Shown one piece after another: positions 1 to 7,892 of a DNA stretch of 15,903 nucleotides. This DNA is from Planctomycetaceae bacterium UBA6894 (lineage in GTDB: Bacteria; Planctomycetota; Planctomycetia; Gemmatales; Gemmataceae). Position numbers and translations under genes: made by a program. Numbering within the stretch: position 1 is the first letter of the stretch; each line of letters begins with the position of its first letter. The DNA is taken from NCBI GenBank assembly GCA_002451275.1, contig DKBS01000088.1:1209-17111 (forward strand), in the 5' to 3' direction. The notes below the pieces were generated by a model. That model saw only the letters and a list, made by a program, of their open reading frames with translations. It searched no databases and was not told the origin of the DNA.

Positions 1-34
1 ATCGTTTTATCCGCCCCGAAGAACATTGGTTGAT

Positions 35-781
35 TCAGCGTCGCTGATTCCACGCGGATGATGCATACCGGGTTACGGCAATATGCTGGGCCCGGTTTCG
101 CTCGCTTTCGGTCCAATCTGAATGCGTCACCGCCATGCCCAATGCCTTGGGGATTTCCAAGCGAAGAATATCAGCCAGTTGCAATGCGGTCAGGTCGGCC
201 GGGGCAACATCTGAAACCCCTTTCAGCCAAGGGGCCCATTCGCTTGCTCTAAGCAATATGGAACCATGCTGGAGCAATGCCTCCTGCCGCCTGCGCTGGG
301 CGCTTCCCACCACCTTGAATCCACCCGCCAACACATCACCAGCCGCCGGGTGCAGGAAGCACAGGACCCCCTCCGGCGCATCCGGCACCTGCAATTTGCC
401 TTTGGAAGGCTGGCAGGCGGTTGGTACTCCCAAACTGGCCAAAACACACGCTATAACCCGGTGTACCAAGCAAGCCAGTTCCTCGGCCTTGGACGGAAGC
501 GCTGAATCGGGCAACGCAAGGGCGTAGGTCAACTCATGGTGATGAATGAGCAAGTCTCCCCCCGTGGGCCGACGAACCACGTCCATCCCCTCAAAATTTG
601 AGGCGACCTCGAAGGGTTGAAAATATCCCAAACTGACCGTGGGCTTGTACCATTGGTAAAACCGCAGGGCCGGCTGCCCGGAAGATGCGTTCTCAAGGAG
701 CAACTCGTCGAAAGCCATCGCTAACGTGCCGGGGTTCACCTCAAGGGGCATTAAGCGGAGGCTGTTGAAGGGGTGCCCCAT
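35..781 (-). CDS. lipM: LipM-type octanoyltransferase (lipoate biosynthesis), BPL/LPL fold
   Basis: 248 aa. Probably transfers octanoyl from acyl carrier protein to a lipoyl-domain lysine, the first step of protein lipoylation, with GcvH as the likely target. Seen: the biotin/lipoate ligase core motif RRPTGG at about 70-75 followed by HHELTY (80-86), and FKVVGSAQRRRQ (155-166) with the conserved lysine Lys156, then LQHGSILL. Cys141 in VLCFLHP lies where Bacillus LipM carries its catalytic cysteine, which favours a cysteine-dependent octanoyltransferase over an ATP-dependent lipoate ligase (LplA). Odd: the usual GGR/GGG plus AV after RRPTGG is here GGDLLI. The gene is last in the gcv operon, 3 nt after the gcvPB stop, with only a weak Shine-Dalgarno, so translational coupling is likely. 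An internal ATG (residue 11) is a less likely start. Family sure; exact donor inferred. Confidence 0.85.
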   Translation of the reverse strand: MGHPFNSLRLMPLEVNPGTLAMAFDELLLENASSGQPALRFYQWYKPTVSLGYFQPFEVASNFEGMDVVRRPTGGDLLIHHHELTYALALPDSALPSKAEELACLVHRVIACVLASLGVPTACQPSKGKLQVPDAPEGVLCFLHPAAGDVLAGGFKVVGSAQRRRQEALLQHGSILLRASEWAPWLKGVSDVAPADLTALQLADILRLEIPKALGMAVTHSDWTESERNRAQHIAVTRYASSAWNQRR

Positions 782-784
782 GGT

Positions 785-2230
785 TCACGCACTTTTCCAG
801 CGCAGGACCGGCTGCTTGGTTGCCGCAACCTCATCGGGCCGGCTGATGGACAACTCGTGGGGAGACTCATGCAGCACGGCCGGGTCCTCCCCCAGAACGC
901 TGATCAGGGTGGCGGCAAATTGGTCCAGGGTCTCCTGGCTTTCCGTTTCGGTTGGCTCGATCATCAATGCCTCCGCCACCACCAGCGGAAAGTACACAGT
1001 CGGGGAGTGGTAGCCTTTGTCGAGCAACCGCTTGGCGATATCCATGGCACTGACCCGTTTCTCGCGGCGCAAGGCTTTGGCGCTTGCAACAAACTCGTGC
1101 ATGCAACCCTTTCCCTTGGGCACCTCGATGTGGTCCTTCAGCAGGGCCAACAGGTAATTGGCGTTGAGCACGGCCTGTTCGGAAACCTGCCGCACGCCAT
1201 CGGGCCCCAAGGTGCGAAGGTATAACCATCCCCGCACCAAAACACCCACATTCCCGAAAAAGCTGCGTACCCGACCGATGGACAACGGCCGGTCATGCTT
1301 GAGGCGGAAGGTTCCGTCTGGATCGCGTGTGACCACCGGCGAGGGCAGGAAAGGCTCAAGCATATCGCGGACTGCGATCGGACCTGAGCCCGGCCCACCA
1401 GCTCCATGTGGTCCGGTGAAAGTCTTGTGAACGTTGTAGTGCATCATGTCCGCACCGAAATCACCTGGCCGGGTAATCCCCAGGATGGCGTTCATGTTGG
1501 CGCCGTCGAGGTAAACCAAGCCGCCCTTGTCGTGCACTTTGAGGGTGATCTCGAGAATCTGGTGATCGAAAAGTCCCAAGGTATTGGGATTGGTGATCAT
1601 GAAAACGGCGGTGCGCTCATCGAGTTTGGATTCGAGGTCCGCCAGATCGACCAGACCATCTTCTCCGCTCTTGATCGTGACCGAATCAAAGCCGGCGATA
1701 GCAGCACTTGCCGGGTTGGTCCCATGCGCCGAGTCAGGTACCAGCACACGGGTCCGGTTTTCCCCCCGGTGCCTGAAGTAAGCCGCCGCCACCAGAAGCG
1801 CCGACAATTCACCCTGGGCCCCCGCAGCGGGTTGCAGGGAACAGGCGTGAAGCCCTGCGATTTCAGCCAGCATGGCCTGGGTTTCGTACAGGATGGCCAG
1901 CATGCCCTGGGTGGTTTGATCCGGTTGGAGGGGATGCAAGGTGGCCAGACCAGGCAAACCAACCAAGCGCTCATGGCGCTTGGGGTTGTACTTCATCGTG
2001 CAAGAGCCCAGGGGGTAGAAATTGCAATCAATCGCCATGTTTCGGGCGGAAAGGTTGGTGAAGTGACGAACCAAGTCGAGCTCAGCAACCTCTGGCAATG
2101 GAGGCGGAGCCTGACGGGTGAAACAGGCATCGAGTGTGGCTGAGGGAACGCCTGATGGTGGCAAAGTGTGGCAACGGCGGCCCGGCTTGGCGATTTCAAA
2201 CAGCAAACCGGTTGATTGATTGTTTTCCAT
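785..2230 (-). CDS. gcvPB: Glycine dehydrogenase (decarboxylating) subunit 2, P-protein beta
   Basis: 481 aa, the C-terminal half of the split P-protein. With GcvPA it decarboxylates glycine using PLP and loads the aminomethyl group onto lipoyl-GcvH. Seen: the PLP-binding lysine Lys269 in HYNVHKTFTGPHG, followed by GAGGPGSGP; the aspartate region YLDGANMNA (240-248); LGSCTMKYNPK (74-84) near the N-terminus; and PTVYFPLVV (410-418) and EPTETES (425-431) at the C-terminal side, all typical of GcvPB. Length is normal for the subunit. ATG start, 5 nt after the gcvPA stop, with a GGGGAG-type ribosome site overlapping the end of gcvPA, so the two subunits are translationally linked. No frameshift or missing key residue seen. 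Confidence 0.97.
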   Translation of the reverse strand: MENNQSTGLLFEIAKPGRRCHTLPPSGVPSATLDACFTRQAPPPLPEVAELDLVRHFTNLSARNMAIDCNFYPLGSCTMKYNPKRHERLVGLPGLATLHPLQPDQTTQGMLAILYETQAMLAEIAGLHACSLQPAAGAQGELSALLVAAAYFRHRGENRTRVLVPDSAHGTNPASAAIAGFDSVTIKSGEDGLVDLADLESKLDERTAVFMITNPNTLGLFDHQILEITLKVHDKGGLVYLDGANMNAILGITRPGDFGADMMHYNVHKTFTGPHGAGGPGSGPIAVRDMLEPFLPSPVVTRDPDGTFRLKHDRPLSIGRVRSFFGNVGVLVRGWLYLRTLGPDGVRQVSEQAVLNANYLLALLKDHIEVPKGKGCMHEFVASAKALRREKRVSAMDIAKRLLDKGYHSPTVYFPLVVAEALMIEPTETESQETLDQFAATLISVLGEDPAVLHESPHELSISRPDEVAATKQPVLRWKSA

Positions 2231-2235
2231 GAAAG

Positions 2236-3597
2236 TCAGGCTCCCCTCCCCGCGGACCCCTTGAGGGCGGCCAGTGCGTTTGCCAGTCCCTCAATCTCCT
2301 CCAGCGTGCGACTTTCGGTGACCGCAATAAGCAGGTCCCTGGGATTCGCTGGATGGGGCACTCCCGCCAAAAAGCCATTGCCGACCAATTGATCCACACA
2401 CAGGGCCGCGCCGGGCATCTCATCCGCCAGGCGGAAACGGAATTCCTTGAAAAAGGGTCTCTCGAAAGCCAAGGCCCCGACCTTCTTTTCCATTAGCAAA
2501 CGCAGCAAGTGATGTGACTTGTCGAGGCAATGCTGGGCGGTCTCCCGCAGACCAGCCGGCCCAAGTGCGGCCAGGTGGATGGAGGCGCGAATGGCGTAGA
2601 GGCCCTGGTTGGTGCAGATGTTGCTAGTCGCCTTCTCGCGGCGTATGTGCTGTTCCCGGGTTTGCAAGGCAAGAACCCAACAGCGTTTGCCGGTCCGGTC
2701 CACGGTTTGCCCAACCAGGCGTCCCGGCAATTTGCGGACCAAGGCCTCCCGGCAAGCCATCAAACCTAGGTACGGGCCACCAAAGGACATGGGACTACCT
2801 AGGCCCTGCCCTTCAGCCACGGCGATATCCGCTCCCAGTTCCCCGGGCCCCTTGAGTAATCCAAGGCTCACCGGATCAAATACCTGCACAAACAAAGCGC
2901 CTTTGGCCCGGGAAATCCTGGCAAGCTCCTCAATCTCCTCCAGTGAACCATCAAAATTCGGATGCTGGACCACGACGCAGGGAGTCGAATCGTTTACGGC
3001 GGCATTCAAATGCGCCGGATCAAGATACCCAGCGGGGCACGGGAGTTCGCGGATCTCGGGTTCCAGATTCGCCGTGTAGGTGCGCAGGGTCTCCAGATAC
3101 TGGGGGTGAACGGTGCCCGCCACCAACACCGGTCCGGTACGGTTGGTGGCGGCCATCGCCATCATCACCGCTTCGGCGACACCGCTTCCCGCCTCGTACA
3201 GGCTGGCATTGGCCACTTCCATACCGGTGAGCTGGCAAATTAGCGTCTGGAATTCGAAGAAAACCTGCAAACTGCCCTGGCTCGCCTCAGCCTGATACGG
3301 AGTGTAGGCCGTGACAAATTCACCACGGGAGGCAAGGGAATCCACCACTGCCGGAATGAAATGGTCGTAGGCTCCCGCCCCCATGAAGCACGCCAATTCG
3401 CCCGGGTGCCGGTTTTGCCCGGCCAGTTTTTTCGCCAGGGCGGTCAATTCAACTTCGGACAGGGACGGCGGCAGTTTCAGCAGCCTGTCGAGACGGACCG
3501 GCTCCGGAACCGATTCAAACAAATCGGCGATGCTCGCTTTGCCGATCTTTTGGAGCATCGCGGCCTGTTGGCCCGGGGTGTTGGCGATGTACGACAA
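2236..3597 (-). CDS. gcvPA: Glycine dehydrogenase (decarboxylating) subunit 1, P-protein alpha
   Basis: 453 aa from the chosen start; the N-terminal half of the split PLP-dependent P-protein. Seen: the family N-terminus SYIANTP..AAML; YTPYQAEASQGSLQ with FEFQTLICQLTGM; a long central fold; and the MSFGGPYLG segment with GRLVGQTVDRTGKR and TREQHIRREKATSNICTNQ, all typical GcvPA blocks. Start choice: the frame is open up to 3645, but family members begin at the YI.NTP block. A TTG at 3595-3597 opens exactly there, preceded by GGAG at 7 nt spacing, so TTG is preferred over the upstream in-frame start. The usual YDG(S/A)T segment reads YEAGSG, a mild variation. Lies 101 nt downstream of gcvH. Confidence 0.96.
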   Translation of the reverse strand: MSYIANTPGQQAAMLQKIGKASIADLFESVPEPVRLDRLLKLPPSLSEVELTALAKKLAGQNRHPGELACFMGAGAYDHFIPAVVDSLASRGEFVTAYTPYQAEASQGSLQVFFEFQTLICQLTGMEVANASLYEAGSGVAEAVMMAMAATNRTGPVLVAGTVHPQYLETLRTYTANLEPEIRELPCPAGYLDPAHLNAAVNDSTPCVVVQHPNFDGSLEEIEELARISRAKGALFVQVFDPVSLGLLKGPGELGADIAVAEGQGLGSPMSFGGPYLGLMACREALVRKLPGRLVGQTVDRTGKRCWVLALQTREQHIRREKATSNICTNQGLYAIRASIHLAALGPAGLRETAQHCLDKSHHLLRLLMEKKVGALAFERPFFKEFRFRLADEMPGAALCVDQLVGNGFLAGVPHPANPRDLLIAVTESRTLEEIEGLANALAALKGSAGRGA

Positions 3598-3698
3598 GGA
3601 ATTACTCCATGAACGCCGGGCAGGGACTACCCCACCCTTTCCCAAACCGGCGACCCGGCCTGCCGACCGTGGGAAAGCAGGCGCGCCACCGAAACCGC

Positions 3699-4079
3699 CT
3701 AATTGCCTTCTGTCTGTTTCGCATATTCATCCGCGCTGAGCAGGTGGTCCAGGGCCCCGGACTTTTCCGGACAGATGCGCACGAGCCAGCCTTCTCCGTA
3801 GGGGTCGCGGGAAACCAGGGAAGCGTCGGATGCGAGGGCGTCATTGACCCCAACGATCTCGCCCCCCACCGGCGCATAGATATCGCTCACCGCCTTGACC
3901 GATTCCACCTCACCCATTCCCTCGCCCGGCTCCACCCTGGATCCGACCTTCGGCAGTTCGATGTAGGTGATGTCAGTGAGCTGATCCACCGCAAAGCGGG
4001 TCAGGCCGACCAGGTAATTTTCCCCTTCAGGGCGGACCCACTCATGCGTTTTGGCATATTTAAGATCTTTAGGATTCAC
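3699..4079 (-). CDS. gcvH: Glycine cleavage system H protein
   Basis: 126 aa. The lipoyl-carrier protein that shuttles the aminomethyl intermediate from P to T protein and electrons to L protein. Seen: the N-terminal block DLKYAKTHEWV, the ITYIELPKVG strand, and the lipoylation site GEVESVKAVSDIYAPV with Lys62 as modified residue; then GGEIVGVN, DPYGEGWLVRI and a C-terminal LLSADEYA typical of the family. Start: a GTG at 4077-4079 sits 6 nt after GGGGAG and gives the standard length; an in-frame GTG at 4101-4103 would add 8 residues and has no better ribosome site. Gene lies 39 nt after gcvT. Probable substrate of the LipM-like enzyme at the end of the operon. Confidence 0.96.
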   Translation of the reverse strand: MNPKDLKYAKTHEWVRPEGENYLVGLTRFAVDQLTDITYIELPKVGSRVEPGEGMGEVESVKAVSDIYAPVGGEIVGVNDALASDASLVSRDPYGEGWLVRICPEKSGALDHLLSADEYAKQTEGN

Positions 4080-4118
4080 GGAAGACTCCCCTTCAATTCC
4101 CACACGGAACGAAAACGA

Positions 4119-5204
4119 TCACTTGGCCGGACGCTTGTAAAATGGCAATCGCGCGACGGTGTAAGGCTCCTCTCGCCCCCGCACCAAGGCTGACACACGG
4201 GTCCCGACCACGGCCATGTCCGGTCGCAGGTAGGCCATGGCGACGGGATGATTCAGGGTGGGGGACATGGTGCCACTGGTCACGAAGCCGATCTCCGAGC
4301 CCTCCGCGCCCAAAAGCTGATCCTTTTCCCTGGCGGCCCGTTTGCCCCCACTGACAAGTCCCACCCGCACAGGCAAATCCGCCAAGCCCCTTCGACGGAG
4401 CAAGGCATCCCTACCAATGAAATCTTTTCCGAGGTCAACACTTCTGCCCAAACCGGCCTGAAATGGATCCAGCTTTACGGAAAGTTCATGCCCATACAGG
4501 GGCATGGCTGCCTCGAGGCGCAGGGTATCTCGGGCCCCCAAGCCGCAGGCGGTCACTCCCAAACCATCCAAAGTCCCTGCAAGAGCCAATCCGCCTTCAC
4601 GGGGCAAGACAACTTCCCAACCATCCTCGCCCGTGTAACCTGTCCGGCTTACCAAAACCTCCCTGCCCTCCAGTATGGTGGTAAAAACACCGTAATAGGG
4701 CAGCCCAGCGGGATCGCGATCAAATAGCTGACGTGCCAAAGCGATCGCCTTGGGCCCCTGAACGGCCAACATCGCCGTGTCGCCAGTTTGGTCCTCCAGC
4801 GTCGCTTGCCTGTTTTTTTGATGCGCCAGAAACCAATCTTTGATTTTCGCGCGATTGGAGGCATTGACCACCATGGCCCACTCCCCTGGATCTCCACCCA
4901 GGTTGTAGACCAGGACATCGTCCAGGATTCCGCCATCCTGCTGACAAACCAAACCGTAGCGCACCCTTCCCACAGCAAGGTCGGTCACACGACATGTGAC
5001 CAAACCATCAATCCAATCGGCGGCATCTGGCCCGTGTAAACGAAAACGACCCATGTGACTGACATCGAACCAACCCACATTAGAACGGACCGTCTGATGC
5101 TCCTTCACAATGCTGCTGAACTGGACGGGCAATTCGGTTCCAGCGAAATCAACCATCCTGCCACCATGCGCAATGTGCCACGGATGCAGGGGGGTTGTTT
5201 CCAT
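4119..5204 (-). CDS. gcvT: Aminomethyltransferase, glycine cleavage T protein
   Basis: 361 aa, normal length. Transfers the methylene group from aminomethyl-lipoyl-GcvH to tetrahydrofolate and releases ammonia. Seen: N-terminal TTPLHPWHIAHGGRMVDFAG and SNVGWFDVSHMGRF (41-54), the catalytic-loop GGILDDVLVY (91-100) with Asp95/Asp96, the MLAVQGP block, SRTGYTGEDGWEVV, and the C-terminal domain with GKDFIGRDAL and GFVTSGTMSPTLNHPVAMAYL. ATG start at 5204 with a weak GGGAAA upstream; the next in-frame ATG would delete the family N-terminus. First gene of the minus-strand gcv operon, so its promoter should lie in the divergent region to its right. Confidence 0.97.
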   Translation of the reverse strand: METTPLHPWHIAHGGRMVDFAGTELPVQFSSIVKEHQTVRSNVGWFDVSHMGRFRLHGPDAADWIDGLVTCRVTDLAVGRVRYGLVCQQDGGILDDVLVYNLGGDPGEWAMVVNASNRAKIKDWFLAHQKNRQATLEDQTGDTAMLAVQGPKAIALARQLFDRDPAGLPYYGVFTTILEGREVLVSRTGYTGEDGWEVVLPREGGLALAGTLDGLGVTACGLGARDTLRLEAAMPLYGHELSVKLDPFQAGLGRSVDLGKDFIGRDALLRRRGLADLPVRVGLVSGGKRAAREKDQLLGAEGSEIGFVTSGTMSPTLNHPVAMAYLRPDMAVVGTRVSALVRGREEPYTVARLPFYKRPAK

Positions 5205-5553
5205 TTGGATTTCCCAAACCAGAAGTGAAGAAATCTAAAGGGTCCAAGACCTCTAATTGGCAGTGTAGGAACATGGGCGGCGCGTGTCGGCATCCCGAAA
5301 GGCCCGGCCTCTTCAAGCGACAAAACATCATAAAATTGATCAAGAAACCAAAACGCACCTCTTCAAGGCCGATTCGGACCTACCCGCAAAACCGGCTCAA
5401 GCCGAAGAGCTTGCCCAACCGATCCCAATGAGGATGATCTTGTGGCGTATGTCCGGTCCGGCTATTGGCTCGAGTTGAAAATTTCACGGTGCATACAAGT
5501 GACGACATGACAGGATTTTGGGTCCAAAACGAGGGCGACAGGCTTTTGCAGCT
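5205..5553. promoter_or_regulatory. Divergent intergenic region between gcvT and the nuclease-fusion gene
   Basis: About 350 bases with no convincing gene. It must hold the promoter of the minus-strand gcv operon and probably that of the plus-strand nuclease gene. Seen: a minus-strand TATGAT (5327-5332) with TTTTGG 15 nt upstream (5348-5353), a weak promoter candidate; a 10-base direct repeat CCTCTTCAAG at 5308-5317 and 5358-5367, 50 nt apart and flanking that candidate; a TTGATCAA palindrome near 5336-5343; and a short hairpin CGGCTTGAGCCG on the minus strand (5392-5403) followed by GTTTT. I could not see a glycine riboswitch core. Function inferred from gene orientation. Confidence 0.5.
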
Positions 5554-7758
5554 ATGACAGGACGGCTGACAGCTCTGGAACAAGCGACGGTGCCGCCCTC
5601 TTGGTGGCGCTGGACTGTCGCATGCCTGCTGGCAGCATGCTTCTTTATTTTCCCCTCAAAAACCCTGCGTGCACAAACGGTTTACTACGCAGAGCAGCCC
5701 TCCTTCCTGATTCCGGTCTACCCGGACCCCAATGACAAAAAGACTCAGGCGCTGCTGTTGCATGTGTCGGAAGATTTGGGAAAGACCTACCAATTCGTCG
5801 CAACTGGGGGAATCCTGCAGAAAACTTTCAGTTTTCGTGCGCCCCGAGATGGTTGGTACTGGTTTTCGGTCCAGACCCAGGAAACGGGTGGCGCTCTGAA
5901 ACCTGCCAGCATGGCGGGAGCCCCGGCTCTCTTGAAAGTGTGTGTTGATACCCAGGCCCCCTCAATCATCCTGCGCCAAGGCCCAGCCACCAAAGACGGG
6001 ACACTGAGTGTCGAATGGGAGGCCCGGGATGAGAACCTGGATGTGGCCTCCATGCGTCTGGAATATCGCCTGCTCGGGGCCAAAGACTGGTTACCCCTCC
6101 CCTCCCAGCAGTTGCAACAGGGTTCACATGTTTGGAATCCAGGCACACAAAGCCCTCTGGAAGTCCGGCTGAGCGTCCGGGACCGGGCAAAAAATATGGG
6201 TGAGCAGGTTCTCGCCCTGGGCCTCAAACCCGGGCAGGTGGCACCAACCACCGGCGACGGGCGGGTTCCCCTGATCATGGTTCGCAGCAAGCGTTTCGCC
6301 TTGAATTACCGCCTGGAGGATGTCGGTCCGTCTGACGTGACCCGCGTCGAAGTGCACTACACCCGGGACGGAGGACGCACCTGGGGCAAATACCCAATGG
6401 ACGCGCCGAAGGAACCACCTTGCATCCTGGAGGTGCCCGAGGAAGGCAGGTATGGTTTCACACTTATCGCTCGCAGTGGCGTCGACCTCAGCGAGGATCC
6501 CCCCAAGCCGGGAGACTCCCCCCATGTATGGGTGGAAGTGGATGAGACAAAGCCGCTGGTGCGGATCATCGGGGTTGAAGTTGGCCGGGGTCCCGAGCAG
6601 GGCAACATGACCGTTTCATGGTCCGCCTCGGACAAGTTTCTGGGGTCCACCCCCATTTCCATTAGCTATGCCCAATCGGCAGACGGGCCTTGGACCGAGG
6701 CGGTCAAGGATCTGCCAAATAACGGGAAATTCGTCTGGAAACTGCCCCCGCAAGGGCTTCCCTTTCAATTCAGCGTTCGGGTGACCTGCACGGACATGGC
6801 GGGCAACCAGGGGATGGCCCAGACGACCGGCCCGGTCAAGGTGGATCTCAGCACCCCCAAAGCCCGGATCAACAGCATCGAAATTGCTCCCGTGGAAGGC
6901 GCGGTACCGGCACCCCCGGGTGTGAATCCTGCAACGCCGCCCGGGGCGGCAGCCTCACCTTCCGTCACGGGAATCCCTCCGGGTCCTCCAATGGGGGCAG
7001 CACCGCCGCTACCAATGACCTCGCCGGCACCACCACCGGCAACCGGCCCGCCACCCGCCCCGGCCGCGGCTACTCCCGGTGAAATCAGTCCTCCACCCGG
7101 GGCATCACCGGCACCACCGCCGGCAACCGGCCCGCCACCTGTTCCGGGCGCGGCCCCTGCCAGTGAAACTAGTCCCCCGCCCGGGACTTCCAGCGCACTA
7201 CCCCTGCCCCCCGCCCCGCCAGCTGCTGGCGGGGCGTTCGTTTCACCCGAAGCCCCTGGCACCTCCACGAGCCTGGGCGGGACTGCCGCAGGACAAAACA
7301 ACACCAGGACAGTCACCGATCCTCACACCCACCAGTGGAAGTGTGTAGGGGTTCACGATGGCGACACGGTGACCTGCATCAACGAGAACAACGAGCAGCA
7401 AAAAATACGGCTGGCAGAAATTGATGCCCCGGAACTGAAGCAGGACTTTGGCCAGCGAAGCAGGGACGCCCTAGCTAGCATGGTGTTCGGAAAAACCATC
7501 ACCGTGGTCGACCAAAACAAGGACCGTTACGGACGCTGGATCGGCCGCCTTTACACCGATGGCATCGACGTGAATCGCCAGATGGTGGCCACCGGCTACG
7601 CCTGGCATTACGCCTCCTACTCCAAAGACCCGTCCCTGTCGGTGCTGATGCAGCAGGCCAAGGATCAAAAGCTGGGACTTTGGGGTCAAGGGGATCCTAT
7701 TCCGCCATGGGATTACCGCAAAAAGAAAACGACCTCCACCACCTCGGTTGAAGACTGA
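5554..7758 (+). CDS. Secreted beta-sandwich (FN3/Ig-like) protein with C-terminal thermonuclease (SNase) domain
   Basis: 734 aa from the ATG at 5554; the frame is open from a TTG at 5518 (746 aa). In 734-aa numbering: a signal peptide with Trp-rich start and hydrophobic core (about 17-34), cleaved near LRAQ; about four beta-sandwich modules (42-135, 136-230, 238-330, 333-433) joined by recurring VDxxxP linkers (VCVDTQAPSI, VEVDETKPLV, VKVDLSTPKA); a Pro/Ala-rich linker (about 449-588); and a Staphylococcus-type nuclease domain (about 594-722). The nuclease keeps VHDGDTV (metal Asp604), IRLAEIDAPE (Arg619, Asp624, Glu627) and DRYGRWIGRLY (Arg661), matching Asp21, Arg35, Asp40, Glu43 and Arg87 of the S. 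aureus enzyme, so it is probably an active calcium-dependent, export-directed nuclease. Module identity is by pattern only. A 16-codon ORF ends across its ATG. It may be cell-surface or periplasmic; substrate unknown. Confidence 0.85.
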   Translation: MTGRLTALEQATVPPSWWRWTVACLLAACFFIFPSKTLRAQTVYYAEQPSFLIPVYPDPNDKKTQALLLHVSEDLGKTYQFVATGGILQKTFSFRAPRDGWYWFSVQTQETGGALKPASMAGAPALLKVCVDTQAPSIILRQGPATKDGTLSVEWEARDENLDVASMRLEYRLLGAKDWLPLPSQQLQQGSHVWNPGTQSPLEVRLSVRDRAKNMGEQVLALGLKPGQVAPTTGDGRVPLIMVRSKRFALNYRLEDVGPSDVTRVEVHYTRDGGRTWGKYPMDAPKEPPCILEVPEEGRYGFTLIARSGVDLSEDPPKPGDSPHVWVEVDETKPLVRIIGVEVGRGPEQGNMTVSWSASDKFLGSTPISISYAQSADGPWTEAVKDLPNNGKFVWKLPPQGLPFQFSVRVTCTDMAGNQGMAQTTGPVKVDLSTPKARINSIEIAPVEGAVPAPPGVNPATPPGAAASPSVTGIPPGPPMGAAPPLPMTSPAPPPATGPPPAPAAATPGEISPPPGASPAPPPATGPPPVPGAAPASETSPPPGTSSALPLPPAPPAAGGAFVSPEAPGTSTSLGGTAAGQNNTRTVTDPHTHQWKCVGVHDGDTVTCINENNEQQKIRLAEIDAPELKQDFGQRSRDALASMVFGKTITVVDQNKDRYGRWIGRLYTDGIDVNRQMVATGYAWHYASYSKDPSLSVLMQQAKDQKLGLWGQGDPIPPWDYRKKKTTSTTSVED
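7024..7191 (+). repeat. 84-bp tandem repeat, two copies, coding the proline-rich linker
   Basis: Units 7024-7107 and 7108-7191 align without gaps. Each encodes 28 residues containing PAPPPATGPPP and SPPPG. The unit is in frame, so copy-number change would lengthen the linker by 28 residues without breaking the gene. The first ~30 bases of each unit are almost identical, which points to recent duplication. Confidence 0.85.
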
Positions 7759-7794
7759 CGGTACCCAATTCCACACACCGGTGTGGTTTCCGTC
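7757..7794 (+). terminator. Possible stem-loop at the end of the nuclease gene
   Basis: GACGG (7757-7761) pairs with CCGTC (7790-7794), enclosing CCACA/TGTGG (7771-7775 and 7782-7786); the core CACACCGGTGTG is a perfect palindrome. It overlaps the stop codon, and the short T run (7787-7789) is inside the outer stem, so it is a poor classical terminator. It may instead be a protein site or chance in GC-rich DNA. Confidence 0.3.
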
Positions 7795-7892
7795 GCAGCG
7801 CTTTGCCCCGGACACCTGTTTCGCCCTGACCTACGGGACGCGGCCGACCGGTTACCCTATGCTTGCAGGGTGACTGAAGTGGAGTCGGTGGA

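Noticed and set aside
1406..2143. 245-codon plus-strand frame over gcvPB
   Set aside because: Opposite-strand shadow of a certain gene, no recognisable domain or ribosome site.
5205..5517. Glycine riboswitch upstream of gcvT
   Set aside because: Expected on functional grounds, but I could not find the conserved glycine-aptamer core or the tandem arrangement on the minus strand.
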